Shown here: one piece after another, positions 8,354 to 18,100 of the stretch | Layout: the number at the start of each line of letters is the position of its first letter | Position numbering within the stretch: the stretch's first letter is position 1 | Source: an uncultured Prevotellaceae bacterium | Lineage (GTDB): Bacteria; Bacteroidota; Bacteroidia; Bacteroidales; Bacteroidaceae | Reading direction: 5' to 3' | Length of the DNA stretch: 64,000 nucleotides | NCBI GenBank assembly: GCA_937900485.1 | Contig: CALCEL010000063.1 | Coordinates: 29,249 to 93,248, forward strand | Translations under genes and position numbers: made by a program | The notes under the pieces: model-generated | The model's input: only the letters and a program-made list of their open reading frames with translations | What the model was told of the DNA's origin: nothing | The model's database searches: none

Positions 8354-9667
8354 TTATTTTCTGAAGAACCATCCAGCCCATGCCATACCTATGGCGAACT
8401 CATTCTCGGAATTGTAGCTTCCGGAGCCTATTGTCCTGTGTGTGTAATCAGCCTTCACCACCACATTTGGAATAGGCTTCCAGTTTAGACCAGCCACCCA
8501 CATTCCGGTTTTAAGTCTTTTGTCCGCAGAGTAGTTTCCTATGACATCCTCTTGTGAGTTGTAATATTCATATCTTCCGAATGGCACGATGTCCGGGAAG
8601 CTTGGGTTGTCGACCAGTCCCTTAATACGCAGTCCAGCCTCACCACCGTACGCTACAGCCTTATGAGCTATTGGTGTTACTCTTGAGTATGGTGACTTGT
8701 TAGACAATTTTGTGTTTTTAGACGATAGTAGGTCCGAGTTGGTCAAGTGGCCACACAAGTAATTACCTCGAGCCTCAACCCATCTGTTTTTGTACTGAAC
8801 CTCAGCGTTATATATTCTTATAGGGAACGTACCCAGTCCGTCATAAGTCTGATACTTGTCAGCATTGCTTCCTATGTTTCTGCAATAGTAGAAGGAAAGT
8901 CCAACTCTCAGTCCCGGCACACCTTTATAGTCCAATCTTGCCACATAACCAGGGCTTGTGAAGTTATCCTCTTCGAATATTCCCTGTTTACCTCCTGCTG
9001 CCCATGTGTTTCTCTCAAATCCGTTAGCGTTAAGTCCAGCCACGATCATTGCCTGATATGTGAATGAAGCGTATCCCTTTCCGAACTGTCCGAAGAACTC
9101 GATACCAGTCTCATGCCAAGTGTTAGGGATGATAGTAGTCTCACCCTCTGGTCTGACAGTACCGAAGAAATTCAGAGGCTCATGGTGAGCGTTGTTCTGT
9201 CCTACCGGCACGATGATATGTCCGGCTCTCACATTAAAAGCAGGTGTGATGAGACGAGTTATGTGGAACTGCTCTATAGCAACCTCACCACCTTTCTCAA
9301 CCTCTGTCTCATACTCACCGTTCTCAGTGTTCTCGAGCTCGTATGCAGTACCGACACCTCCTGACTCAAACTCTATCTCGGCTCCAAGAATCCATTTGCT
9401 GTTGAACTTATAGTCACCGGCGATAACGAATCTCGGAATGTTTATAGTGTTTCTGTTGTGTTTAGGATTACCCTCTGAATTTCCGTAAAACCTGTTACTT
9501 CCATAATCTTTGAAAGAAGCAACCATCTCTCCATAGCCACCAATTCTGTATTTGTCAAAAGACATATACTCTGCAATGGAATCCTTGTTTTGCTGCGCAT
9601 TAACTTGCGTCGCAAAAGCCATCAATGCCGCTAAAAGTGTACTTTTGCTAAAATTGTAACAATCCAT
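8354..9667 (-). CDS. Outer-membrane porin (first gene of the imelysin block)
   Basis: A 437-residue beta-barrel protein with a signal peptide (cleavage near VNA-QQ, residue 25). The N-terminal part IGGYGEMVASFKDYGSNRFYG and the strand pattern through to the C-terminal aromatic segment AIGMAWAGWFFRK fit the OprO/OprP-like porins of Bacteroidota, a family also found beside imelysin genes. It differs clearly from the second porin at 3958-5175, so the block carries two distinct pores. It is the first gene after a consensus promoter, and the imelysin gene follows 35 bp downstream. Confidence 0.78.
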   Translation of the reverse strand: MDCYNFSKSTLLAALMAFATQVNAQQNKDSIAEYMSFDKYRIGGYGEMVASFKDYGSNRFYGNSEGNPKHNRNTINIPRFVIAGDYKFNSKWILGAEIEFESGGVGTAYELENTENGEYETEVEKGGEVAIEQFHITRLITPAFNVRAGHIIVPVGQNNAHHEPLNFFGTVRPEGETTIIPNTWHETGIEFFGQFGKGYASFTYQAMIVAGLNANGFERNTWAAGGKQGIFEEDNFTSPGYVARLDYKGVPGLRVGLSFYYCRNIGSNADKYQTYDGLGTFPIRIYNAEVQYKNRWVEARGNYLCGHLTNSDLLSSKNTKLSNKSPYSRVTPIAHKAVAYGGEAGLRIKGLVDNPSFPDIVPFGRYEYYNSQEDVIGNYSADKRLKTGMWVAGLNWKPIPNVVVKADYTHRTIGSGSYNSENEFAIGMAWAGWFFRK

Positions 9668-9745
9668 CTTTGCTTAATGAATAAGTATTATTCAGTTTTA
9701 CTGTTTTAACTTATTATTTTTTACCTTATTTGATTTTTTCGGTTG

Positions 9746-9777
9746 CAAATTTACGTTTATTAGCATAAACACACAAT
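9746..9777 (-). promoter_or_regulatory. Promoter of the porin-imelysin transcript
   Basis: On the minus strand a -7 box TAAATTTG (9746-9753) and a -33 TTG (9774-9776) are separated by 20 bp, matching the Bacteroidota consensus. No convincing Fur operator could be recognised by eye around it. Confidence 0.6.
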
Positions 9778-10088
9778 ACTCTATAATAGTGAATTTAACT
9801 TTTGGTCTGTTAGACATGTTTTTTTATATACCCAAAATTAGGTATTGGAGATAATGTCGCTTTTTCCTTTATATATACTAAATGTCTGATTACATGTTAA
9901 ATAAGGAGAAATGATATAAAAATTTGAAAATTTTGAGATTTTTTTTAGGGAAAAATTTGGTTCATATATTGGAAAAATATATATTTGCCAACATCAAAAT
10001 ATTAAGTTTGTAAGTAGACATTTGTACATTATTGCCTATTTTAAAGATAATTGAATGAGTTATTATTAGTATTTAAATTGGTTGGATT
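9778..10088. other. AT-rich gap upstream of a small gene
   Basis: Very AT-rich DNA between divergent transcription units. It holds no open frame or clear repeat. Apart from the minus-strand promoter next to it, I see no promoter for the plus-strand gene that matches the consensus. Confidence 0.5.
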
Positions 10089-10316
10089 ATGACACAGGCA
10101 AGAACGAATACGAACGGGAAGTTGTCCCGTCAGGAATTGGATATGAATAAATGGTGGACAAGTTTGAGTATAACGAACAAGGAAACGCTATCAGGCAAGC
10201 CTTATCCAACATGCACAGTTTGGTGGAACGACATATCTTTGGAGCAGAGAGTTAAGGTACACGACATGTCAGGTATTGTCAGAGCTCCGAGAAACAAGTC
10301 TAAGGGATTTACATAA
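10089..10316 (+). CDS. Small hypothetical protein with duplicated WW motif
   Basis: A 75-residue cytoplasmic protein not recognised from a named family. It contains two similar segments, KWWTSLSITNKETL (about 21-34) and VWWNDISLEQRVKV (about 44-57), both with the pattern W-W-x-[SD]-[LI]-S followed by a polar turn and a basic residue. This looks like an internal duplication of a short helical unit. The tail is basic (RAPRNKSKG). Its stop codon is directly followed by the start of the next gene, which supports a real gene in a two-gene operon. Function unknown. Confidence 0.5.
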   Translation: MTQARTNTNGKLSRQELDMNKWWTSLSITNKETLSGKPYPTCTVWWNDISLEQRVKVHDMSGIVRAPRNKSKGFT

Positions 10317-10317
10317 T

Positions 10318-11346
10318 ATGTGTTCCGCATATACATACACAAAACGAGGAATTCTGTTAATGGTATTCCTCGTTTTTTATTTGTCCTTATCATCGCAGTC
10401 GTATTTCTCCGTACTAACCTATAACTGTGAGAATGCTTTTGACACTATTCACGATACGGGAAAGGATGACTATGAATTTTTGCCGTCAGGAGAACGAAGG
10501 TATTCCAAGTATAGAATGTTTAGGAAGCTAAAAGGTATCATGAAGGTGATAGCCTCCGCCGACGCCGACAGACCTGTCGATCTGATTGGACTCTGCGAGG
10601 TGGAGAATGATACGGTACTTACTTATCTCACAAGTAGAACTGCGCTTAACAAGATGAGGTATAGATATGTTATGACTGATTCTGAAGACAACAGGGGAAT
10701 CGACGTCGCTCTGCTCTATTCTCCGTTCACTTTTCACCTTATTAATTACTGCTCTGTCCGTGTTGACGGCTTGGACAAACCGACACGTGACATTCTCGTA
10801 GCTTCTGGCACTTTGTTTTCCGGTGACACGTTGGATGTGATGGTGTGTCACCTGCCAAGTAAGCTTGGCGGACGTAATTCTGATACCAGAAGATTGAGAG
10901 TGGCAGAGAAACTAAGGTCTGTTACTGACTCTTTGTTGAGTGTGAGGACTAACCCAAACTTGCTCATTATGGGCGATTTCAATGCAGAATACACAAAATC
11001 ACTATTCAAAGATGTGATGAATGTTGATATTCTCTATTCTGACACTACCAAAAACTCAGTATCCAACCATCAACTGTTTGACATCGTAGCTGACAAAAAG
11101 GAGGGTACATATAAATATAAAGGAGAATGGTCTCTTATTGATCATATTATTGTGTCAGGCAATCTTATTCAGGGTGAAAACATTTACCTGAACTACCACG
11201 ACTGCTCTATACTGTCTCCTTCATTCCTACTGGAAGATGACAACACGTATGGTGGGAAGAAGCCGTTCAGAACCTATATATGGAAGAAGTATAATGGCGG
11301 ATATAGTGACCATCTACCTGTTTTCGTGCGATTTACTATTAAGTAA
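10318..11346 (+). CDS. Secreted endonuclease/exonuclease/phosphatase family protein
   Basis: Metal-dependent phosphodiesterase or nuclease fold (DNase I-like). Conserved motifs are in order: LTYNCENAFD, GLCEVEND with the metal-binding Glu, the stretch with RGIDVALLYSP, VMVCHLPSK, IMGDFNAE, and the final YSDHLPVFVRF with the catalytic Asp-His. The chosen ATG (10318) follows the previous stop directly and gives a plausible signal peptide with a hydrophobic core ILLMVFLVFYLSLSS. A TTG at 10276 would extend it into the preceding gene, and an ATG at 10360 would remove the basic N-region. Export to periplasm or surface is likely. The substrate (nucleic acid, phospholipid or other phosphoester) is not known. 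Confidence 0.85.
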   Translation: MCSAYTYTKRGILLMVFLVFYLSLSSQSYFSVLTYNCENAFDTIHDTGKDDYEFLPSGERRYSKYRMFRKLKGIMKVIASADADRPVDLIGLCEVENDTVLTYLTSRTALNKMRYRYVMTDSEDNRGIDVALLYSPFTFHLINYCSVRVDGLDKPTRDILVASGTLFSGDTLDVMVCHLPSKLGGRNSDTRRLRVAEKLRSVTDSLLSVRTNPNLLIMGDFNAEYTKSLFKDVMNVDILYSDTTKNSVSNHQLFDIVADKKEGTYKYKGEWSLIDHIIVSGNLIQGENIYLNYHDCSILSPSFLLEDDNTYGGKKPFRTYIWKKYNGGYSDHLPVFVRFTIK

Positions 11347-12640
11347 CGATAGTTTGAAATACAATTAAAAACAGTGAAATTATCTACATTGTAAGAAATA
11401 AGTAATGTCGTGTCACTATGTATAACAATACATTTAATCGTGTCGTTTCTCTTGTTAACCTATTGTGTCATCTGTCTGTTTAAGTATGACAGGTTTAGCT
11501 CGACAATCCTTTTTTGTCAACATAATTGCCTGATTGTCCGACTTTCGTGAATATAATAATATTATCTGTAAACATTACCTGATGAATTCACTGTCTCACA
11601 TCATTACTTCTTGTGGTAATAAACAAGTTTATTTTGTTTGAAATTATTTGTTCTACTTGTTGATTTATAAATAAATATGATTTGTGTTACCGTAATTCCA
11701 GATGGGGGAGAAAAGGATAATTTGTTTGGTTACCAAATTACTTATGTCTATTTTTTTCTGAAAACAGGTTAACTTGCCGAAAATCATAAAATAAGCCTTC
11801 TGAAAACCTTAGGTGTCTTTTTTGAAATTCTCAGGTTAGGATATATACTACAAACAGGTCTGCGGTTTTCAAAATCCTAACCTGAACTTTTCAACGTCCT
11901 AACCTGAGATTTTCTGACGCCGAATAAAGCATGGGAAATAAATGAAAGTCATTTTTTCGTGAACATGCGTCAAGAATATTTGTGGTAATTTTAGACAATG
12001 AAAAATGTGCGAAATGGAATAGTGACTCGTTCTTCTTCTTGTAGTGAGAATAATGGACGATTGATGTTTCTGCTCACCATGAAATATTGTTTATGTGTTA
12101 AGTTCTCCCCGTTATTTCCTATGTGTGTCAAATAGAAGACAAACATTTCTACTCACTTTTTCTGAATGGATATTATGACTGTCACGTAAACTTATAATTT
12201 ATTTTTAACGTGTTTTGTATAATATATATGTAAGATGAACAATAATGTATCCGTAAAGTCTTTATAATTTCTCTATGCTTTTCATGTGTCATTGTAGTGA
12301 TTTCGAACCGTAATTATTTGAGGTTTATCTTCGGCAGTTTTTTTAATAATAATGAGTGTTTCGTGTTAAAGTGAATGGAATGACTTCAAATTGACATTTA
12401 AATACTGTTTTGTTTTGAAATGATATGAAAAGACGCATGAAATGATAGCTAATAACTTTGAAATTATCATGAAGGAAAATAGATTTAACATAAATTTGCG
12501 ACAGAAAAATATTTCAGATAGTTTTAAGAGGGTTAATTAAAATTTTACTTTCGTTTTCATTAGTTAGTTTAGGTTAAAAGATTATTAGAATTGGGTTAGG
12601 GATTAGTTAATTAAAGGTTAAAAGGGATTTCAAGGTTAAC
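11347..12640. other. Gene-free 1.3-kb region holding repeat copy A
   Basis: AT-rich DNA between two convergent genes. No open frame of useful length and no recognised RNA. Its centre is the dispersed repeat copy A. Near the end (about 12540-12640) there are loosely repeated GGTTA-type words such as TTTAGGTTAAAAG, TTGGGTTAGGG and AAAGGTTAAAAG. Confidence 0.6.
11711..12030 (+). repeat. Dispersed intergenic repeat, copy A
   Basis: One of three diverged copies (others at 30956-31305 and 44819-45165). The best conserved core is about 11813-11930: a T-run, GAAATTCTCAGGTTAGGAT, ATATACTACAAACAGGTCTG, then ATCCTAACCTGAACTTTTCA and a second TCCTAACCTGAG 22 bp further on. CTCAGGTTAGGAT (11830-11842) can pair with ATCCTAACCTGAA (11874-11886) or with TCCTAACCTGAG (11897-11908). 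The outer ends are the most degraded of the three copies. Confidence 0.75.
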
Positions 12641-12644
12641 GAAA

Positions 12645-12680
12645 ACGGGTACTTCATCGATGAAGTACCCGTATTTTGTT
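12645..12680. terminator. Palindromic terminator after the CobW-like gene
   Basis: A perfect 28-bp palindrome (12645-12672, arms ACGGGTACTTCATC and GATGAAGTACCCGT). On the minus strand it is followed by TTTTCG, so it most likely ends the GTPase transcript that stops at 12694. Confidence 0.75.
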
Positions 12681-12693
12681 ATATGAGGATTAT

Positions 12694-13974
12694 TTATTTC
12701 TTGATCAGGCAAGCGTCCAATCCTTTGATAATACTTTCTTTGTCGAGATTCTGTCCTATAAATACAATTTTCTGCATTCTGTCACCGAACTTCTCGTCCC
12801 AGTCTTGTCTGAGTCTTGGCTCTGCTGCTAATAGTTTGTCAAGCTCATCCTTAGGCATTGTGGCATACCATTGTCCCGCCTTGCTGATCTTCACCTGCTT
12901 TCCAGCCTGCTCGAAGATGTAACACATTTCCATCTCGTCGTAGAAGTAACATAATCCTTTTGTTCTGATAATACCCTTAGGCCACTTTGTTCCGACAAAC
13001 TCATCAAATTTGACTAAGTCCATTGGCTCTCTTCTATAATAGACGAATGTGCCAATACCATATTCCTCAGTCTCTCCCTCGCCGTGATGATGGTGGTGAT
13101 GGCAGTGGTGATGATGTCTATGCTCATCATCGTCATCATGATGGTGGTGATGGTGCTCATGCTCGTCTTCGTCATCATCGTCATCGTGATTGTGGTGATG
13201 GTGCTCGTCCTCGTCGTCATCATCATCGTCATCCTCCTCCACAGGCTTGTCGAGCTCCGCCATCCATGCGGCAGAACTTGCTACAGACATCATGTCGAAC
13301 ATGTTAGTGTTCAGTATCTTGTCGAGGTCCACATCACCGTAGTCACAGTCAATAATCTCAGCTTTAGGCTGCAGAGTGCGAACAATGTTTCTTATTCTCT
13401 CCAATTCCTCCGGCTTAACCTCAGACGCTTTGTTCAGGAGAATAATATTACAGAACTCAATCTGCTGAATGACAAGGTTCTCGATATCCTCATCGTCGAT
13501 AGAGTCACCGATGAGTTTGTCACCTGAGGCGAACTCATCCTTCATACGAAGTGCGTCAACCACAGTCACCACACAGTCCAGCTGAGGAATACCATCCTTA
13601 GTGTATTTCTCCTCCATTCTTGGTATTGAGCATATAGTCTGTGCTATAGGAGCAGGCTCGCAAACACCGCTTGCCTCGATGACGATATAGTCAAATCTGT
13701 TTTGTGCGATAATCTCGTGGAGCTGCTCAACTAAGTCCATCTTCAGAGTGCAGCAGATACATCCGTTCTGCAAGGCGACAAGACTCTCGTCTTTTTTGCC
13801 GACGACTCCACCTTTTTGAATGAGGTCGGCGTCGATATTGATCTCGCCTATGTCATTGACGATGACAGCGAATTTTATACCCTTCTTATTTGATAGTATT
13901 CTATTAAGTAAAGTTGTCTTTCCGCTACCCAGATAACCGGTGAGCAGCAATACGGGTGTAGATTTTTCGTTCAT
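12694..13974 (-). CDS. CobW/G3E-family GTPase with Asp/His-rich metal-binding insert
   Basis: Putative metallochaperone GTPase of 426 residues. Walker A is GYLGSGKTT (13-21), the family metal site is CICC (72-75), and the GTP-specificity element NKAS is near 181. Residues 247-297 are almost only Asp, Glu and His, including runs of four to six His, ahead of the C-terminal CobW domain. Such tails bind Zn, Co or Ni in this family. The ATG at 13974 is preferred because the TTG at 14007 falls inside the terminator hairpin that separates it from the HU gene. Which metal and client it serves is not visible. Its neighbours give no clear hint. Confidence 0.88.
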   Translation of the reverse strand: MNEKSTPVLLLTGYLGSGKTTLLNRILSNKKGIKFAVIVNDIGEINIDADLIQKGGVVGKKDESLVALQNGCICCTLKMDLVEQLHEIIAQNRFDYIVIEASGVCEPAPIAQTICSIPRMEEKYTKDGIPQLDCVVTVVDALRMKDEFASGDKLIGDSIDDEDIENLVIQQIEFCNIILLNKASEVKPEELERIRNIVRTLQPKAEIIDCDYGDVDLDKILNTNMFDMMSVASSAAWMAELDKPVEEDDDDDDDEDEHHHHNHDDDDDEDEHEHHHHHHDDDDEHRHHHHCHHHHHHGEGETEEYGIGTFVYYRREPMDLVKFDEFVGTKWPKGIIRTKGLCYFYDEMEMCYIFEQAGKQVKISKAGQWYATMPKDELDKLLAAEPRLRQDWDEKFGDRMQKIVFIGQNLDKESIIKGLDACLIKK

Positions 13975-13988
13975 AATTAATTCATATT

Positions 13989-14022
13989 TAAAAGGTGCCA
14001 AATCCAAGAGGACTTGACACCT
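13989..14022 (-). terminator. Terminator between the HU and CobW-like genes
   Basis: On the minus strand AGGTGTCAAGTCC pairs with GGATTTGGCACCT (13 bp with two G-U pairs, loop TCTT), followed by TTTT. It should end or attenuate the HU transcript 25-50 bp after its stop. Confidence 0.65.
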
Positions 14023-14045
14023 GTTTCACAATTGAGCTCTCCTAA

Positions 14046-14321
14046 TTATTTCACGAGTTTTGATTTGAACTCCTCACATGGCTTGAAATATGGAATCTTA
14101 TGCTCCGGAACCTCAACAGACTTGTTTTCCTTAATCAAACGACCGATTTTCTTTTTACGAGTCTTGGTTGTGAATGTACCAAAACCACGAAGGAAAATAT
14201 CCTCGCCATTAACGATATTGTCCTTAACAATAATCATAAAGGCCTCAATGACTTTCAGAGCCTTTTCTTTTTCGATTCCTGTCTCGCTGCTAATTTGAGC
14301 AACAATTTCTGCTTTAGTCAT
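14046..14321 (-). CDS. HU/IHF-family DNA-binding protein
   Basis: Small nucleoid protein of 91 residues that bends DNA as a dimer. It starts MTKAEIVAQISSETGIEKEK, has the family core GEDIFLRGFGTF at about 40-51 and the basic arm region TRKKKIGRLIKENKSVEVPEH with the conserved Pro that intercalates DNA. The PYFKPCEEFK end is the usual C-terminus. A consensus-like -7 box lies 34 bp upstream, and a terminator follows. Confidence 0.95.
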   Translation of the reverse strand: MTKAEIVAQISSETGIEKEKALKVIEAFMIIVKDNIVNGEDIFLRGFGTFTTKTRKKKIGRLIKENKSVEVPEHKIPYFKPCEEFKSKLVK

Positions 14322-14354
14322 AACTATATTATCTGTTTTTTTATTTTCGCGGTG

Positions 14355-14362
14355 CGAAGGTA
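14355..14362 (-). promoter_or_regulatory. -7 promoter box of the HU gene
   Basis: TACCTTCG on the minus strand (consensus TAnnTTTG, with the common C variant), 33 bp upstream of the start codon, with a TTTTC-like -33 element about 19 bp further upstream. Confidence 0.5.
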
Positions 14363-14527
14363 CATAATTTTGTTGAATTGAGAAAATAGAAAATCAAAAA
14401 CTTATACAAAAACTTAATTTATCTTTTCTTTTCATCATATAGGTCTGACCACATTCTGACGATATCTGGATTTTCTCTTTCTCATGTATACTGTGTATAA
14501 ATAATAAACATAAGTGTGTTAAGTTAA

Positions 14528-15139
14528 TTATTCGTCTTTAAGTGTCGGCAGTTGCCAGTGATAATGTACCGCAAGCATTCTGATCATGATGACTGAGATG
14601 GCGCATGCTGTCTGACAAAGGTAATTAGGAAGTCCCATCATCAGGGCGAAGGCGAAGACACATCCTCCGAAGACACATGCCAGGGCATATATGTCACGTC
14701 TGAATATCAGTGGCACTTCATTGATGAGTATGTCTCTGATGACTCCTCCCAAGGCTCCTGTACACATTCCCATGACGTTGGCCACCCAGTAGTCGAAGCC
14801 GGCGTCGATAGTCTTTTGGAATCCCACAACAGCGAACAGACTCAGGCCGATGGTGTCAAACAGGAATATTGTGCTGGATATCTTTGAGATGAATTTGTGG
14901 CAAAAGACATAAAACACCAGAGCCAGTCCTGTGATTGCGAGGTATATCCACTTGGTCATCCAGAATGGGCTGACACCGAGGAAGATGTCTCGCATAGAGC
15001 CTCCTCCGCAAGCAGTAGCCATGCCGACAATATATGCTCCGAACAGATCGAACTTTTTTTCGGACGCCATTCTTATTCCTGAGATGGCAAACGCAAAGGT
15101 GCCTGCGTAATCCAGCAAGTCAACAAATGTTACGCTCAT
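14528..15139 (-). CDS. TRIC-type cation channel / UPF0126 membrane protein
   Basis: Inner-membrane protein of 203 residues made of two internal repeats of three membrane helices, the layout of bacterial TRIC (trimeric intracellular cation channel) homologues, formerly UPF0126 (YicG-like). Each repeat has the glycine-rich signature: TACGGGSMRDIFLGVSPFW (about 42-60) and MCTGALGGVIRDILINEVP (about 125-143). These GG-x-x-RD segments form the pore kinks. K+ conduction is inferred from the family. It lies 22 bp downstream of the Tricorn-like gene and may share its transcript. Confidence 0.9.
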   Translation of the reverse strand: MSVTFVDLLDYAGTFAFAISGIRMASEKKFDLFGAYIVGMATACGGGSMRDIFLGVSPFWMTKWIYLAITGLALVFYVFCHKFISKISSTIFLFDTIGLSLFAVVGFQKTIDAGFDYWVANVMGMCTGALGGVIRDILINEVPLIFRRDIYALACVFGGCVFAFALMMGLPNYLCQTACAISVIMIRMLAVHYHWQLPTLKDE

Positions 15140-15161
15140 ATTGGTGTGATGTTAACGTTGG

Positions 15162-18100
15162 TCATTTCAGTGCGTCAAGGTTTCCGGTCTCTTTCATCAT
15201 CTCGTAGATGGCGGCGTCGAGCTGAGCGTCTTTGCCGTTCATGAAATCAGCGGGGTCGTTGTAGACCTCGATGTCCGGTTTCAGTTCTTTGTTCTCCAGA
15301 TATTCACCTCTCATGTCCATACATCCCACCTGAGGGATACCGAAATAAATGCTGTTGTCAATCTGTGTCTCCCACCATACAGCCGTCATTGTTCCCGGTA
15401 CTGGAGTGCCGATAAGCTTTCCTACTCCCAGCTCTTTGTAGAGCCATGGTGTGCCGTGAGCGTTGGAATAGTTGTCCTCACATATCAACATACATGACTT
15501 CTTGGTGAATTTGTTGTATGGGTCACTGCCGATATACTGGCCGCGAGGCACATATCTCGCATATTCCTTTGCGGACAGGAGAGTGATGACATCGTCATGA
15601 AGCCAGCCACCACCGTTATGTCTTGTGTCGATGATAACAGCGTCACAATTCCTGTATTTACCGAGCAGCTCGCTGTATAACGTGCGGAAGCTTTGACTGT
15701 TCATACTCTTGATATGTATGTAGCCAATCTTTCCGTTCGTTTTATTCTCCACGATTTTCTTGTTACGCTCGACCCAACGGTAATAGAGTAACTCATTCTC
15801 CTCACTCTTGCTGATGGTCTTGACGTTGATGTCAAACGTCTTGCCGCCTTCTTTTTTTGCTATAGTAAGTGTGACGTTTTTGCCGACTTTTCCGGCAAGC
15901 AGATAGTCGCGGTCGAGAGAGTCGGTTATCTCCACGTTGTCGATGTGAGTGATTATCATGCCCTCCTCAATCTCAGTCTTCTTGGACTTTAATGGACTTC
16001 TGTCAATTATCTCCTTAATCTTCAGTCCTTTTCCAGTGTACTCATCGTCATAGAACACGCCAAGACGTCCAGACACCAGTTCGTTGCTCTGGGGATAATA
16101 GCCTGAGCCAGTATGTGAGGCGTTTAGCTCGCCCAGCATCTCAGAAAGCATCTGAGTGAAGTCGTAGTTGTTGTTGATGTGAGGTAAGAAGCGCTTGTAG
16201 TTGTCATGATACATCTGCCAGTCCACATTATGGATTGAGGCGTCATAAAACTTATCTTTGACAAGTCTCCAGCAATGCTCAAAGATATACTCGCGCTCCT
16301 GGGCTGGTCTGAAGTTTTGTGTTGCGGCGAATGAGATGGCCTTGTAGTCCTTACTTCCCACCGCCATTTTATTCACCTTTCCACCTTTCAGGAAATACAC
16401 ATTTTCCTGTTTCTTGTCTATGATGAACGAAGAGCCTCCGATGTTGTCTACCATCTTTGTCACGTCACCGTTCTTCAGGTCGTGCTTCCACAAGTCGAGA
16501 GTGTTACCCATGTTCGCCGCATAGTAGAAATTCTCGCCCTTCTTGTCTAGAATGGCGTCTCCGAGATGTGATGAGCTTTTAGTCAGTCTGATGATACGAT
16601 GCTCAAGGTTGGTGAGGTCAAACACCAGGTCTTTCACCTTCTTAATCTTCTCCTCGTCTTTGTCCTTCTCCTCTTCTTTCTTTTCTTTATCCTCCTTCTT
16701 CTTCTCCTTGTCAGTCTTCTCGTCCTCAATCAGCTCAAGCTCCTCTTTTGACATCTTGAACTTGTCGTATGCCTCGATGTCGAAGAACATAATGTAGTAG
16801 TCACGCTCAGCTCCCCAACTGCCATGGCTTCTGTATCCCGCTCTGTCGCTGCTCCATACCATAGCCTTGCCGTCGAGCACCCATTTCGGGTTGACGTCCG
16901 AGTAGCCGCTCTGAGTCAGATTATATGACTCTGAGCCATCAGCTTTGACCAGAGCTATATCCTTGTTGTTCCACCCGCCAATACCGATATAGTCTGTCAA
17001 CAGCCATTTGCTGTCAGGACTCCAACAAAATGACTGGTCGCCGTCTGCGTAACTATAAGAGTATTTTCCGTCTTGCGCCACCTGAGTCTTACCGTTTTTA
17101 AGATTCATGACGACCAAAGCAGTACGATTCTCAAGATAGGCTATGTATTTGCCGTCGGGTGAGAACGCTGGTTGGAAGGAAGTGACGTTATTGTTAGTCA
17201 ATCTCTTCTCGGCCAAAGACTTGGAACGGAGTAAAGTCTTACTTTTATCATCATCGTTCTGTGTCATGTAGATCTGCCAAAGCCCGTCTCTCTCGCTGTC
17301 ATACACCACGCTTTTTCCGTCAGGTGAGAAGTCCACGTTACGCTCTTGCTCCGGAGTGTCTGTGATCTGTCGTGTCGTCTCGTAGTCAACGGACGTGACA
17401 TAGACATCTCCGTGCAGTATGAAGGCTATCTCTTTTCCGTTAGGGCTGACCGCGAAGTCGCTGGCTCCGCTGGTGATTATTCGTCTGATCAGCTCTTTGT
17501 CGGTATTGTCAGTCACGAGATTTACCATGACCTTTTCCGGCTTGCTATTCTCTCGCATTGTGTAAAGCTCGCCGTTGTAGTTGAAGCACAACACACCGTT
17601 TTCTGAGCGGCTTAGTGAGCGGACCGGATGATTTTTGAAGTTTGTCATGGCAACAGACGTGTTCTCGTTGATGTTTCGTCTGTAGACATTGAATGATCCG
17701 TTTTCCTCACTTAAATAATAGAATGTGTTGCCGTCGCCCCATACAGGCTCTCTGTCCTCACCCTTGAAGCTCGTCAGTTTTGTGTGTTTTTTGCTGTTCT
17801 TATCCCACAACCAGACATCACAGGTGACGCTGCTGGTGTGGTGTTTGCGGAAATTGTCCTCCATTCCTTTTTTGTCATAGTAGAGCCATGATGATCCGTC
17901 CTTGGATATTGATATGTGTCGCATTGGCATGGAGGTTACCATCTTGTCCAGTAATCCGTCCTTTTTACCGTCCACACGCACTTCGTAGACCTGTGAGAAC
18001 GTGCCGCTCGGGAACTGCATGCTTGACGTTGACGGGTTTTCGTTTGCGGAATACAGTATGGTATTCTCATCACGGAATGTGATAGGGTATTTATTTGCTG

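Noticed and set aside
13084..13527. Plus-strand frame opposite the Asp/His-rich region of the GTPase gene
   Set aside because: Met/Val/Ile-rich text created by the antisense of GAT/CAC repeats; no family features.
13975..14007. TTG start that would add 11 residues to the CobW-like GTPase
   Set aside because: It lies inside the stem-loop that terminates the HU transcript, and the extra residues precede the conserved N-terminus.
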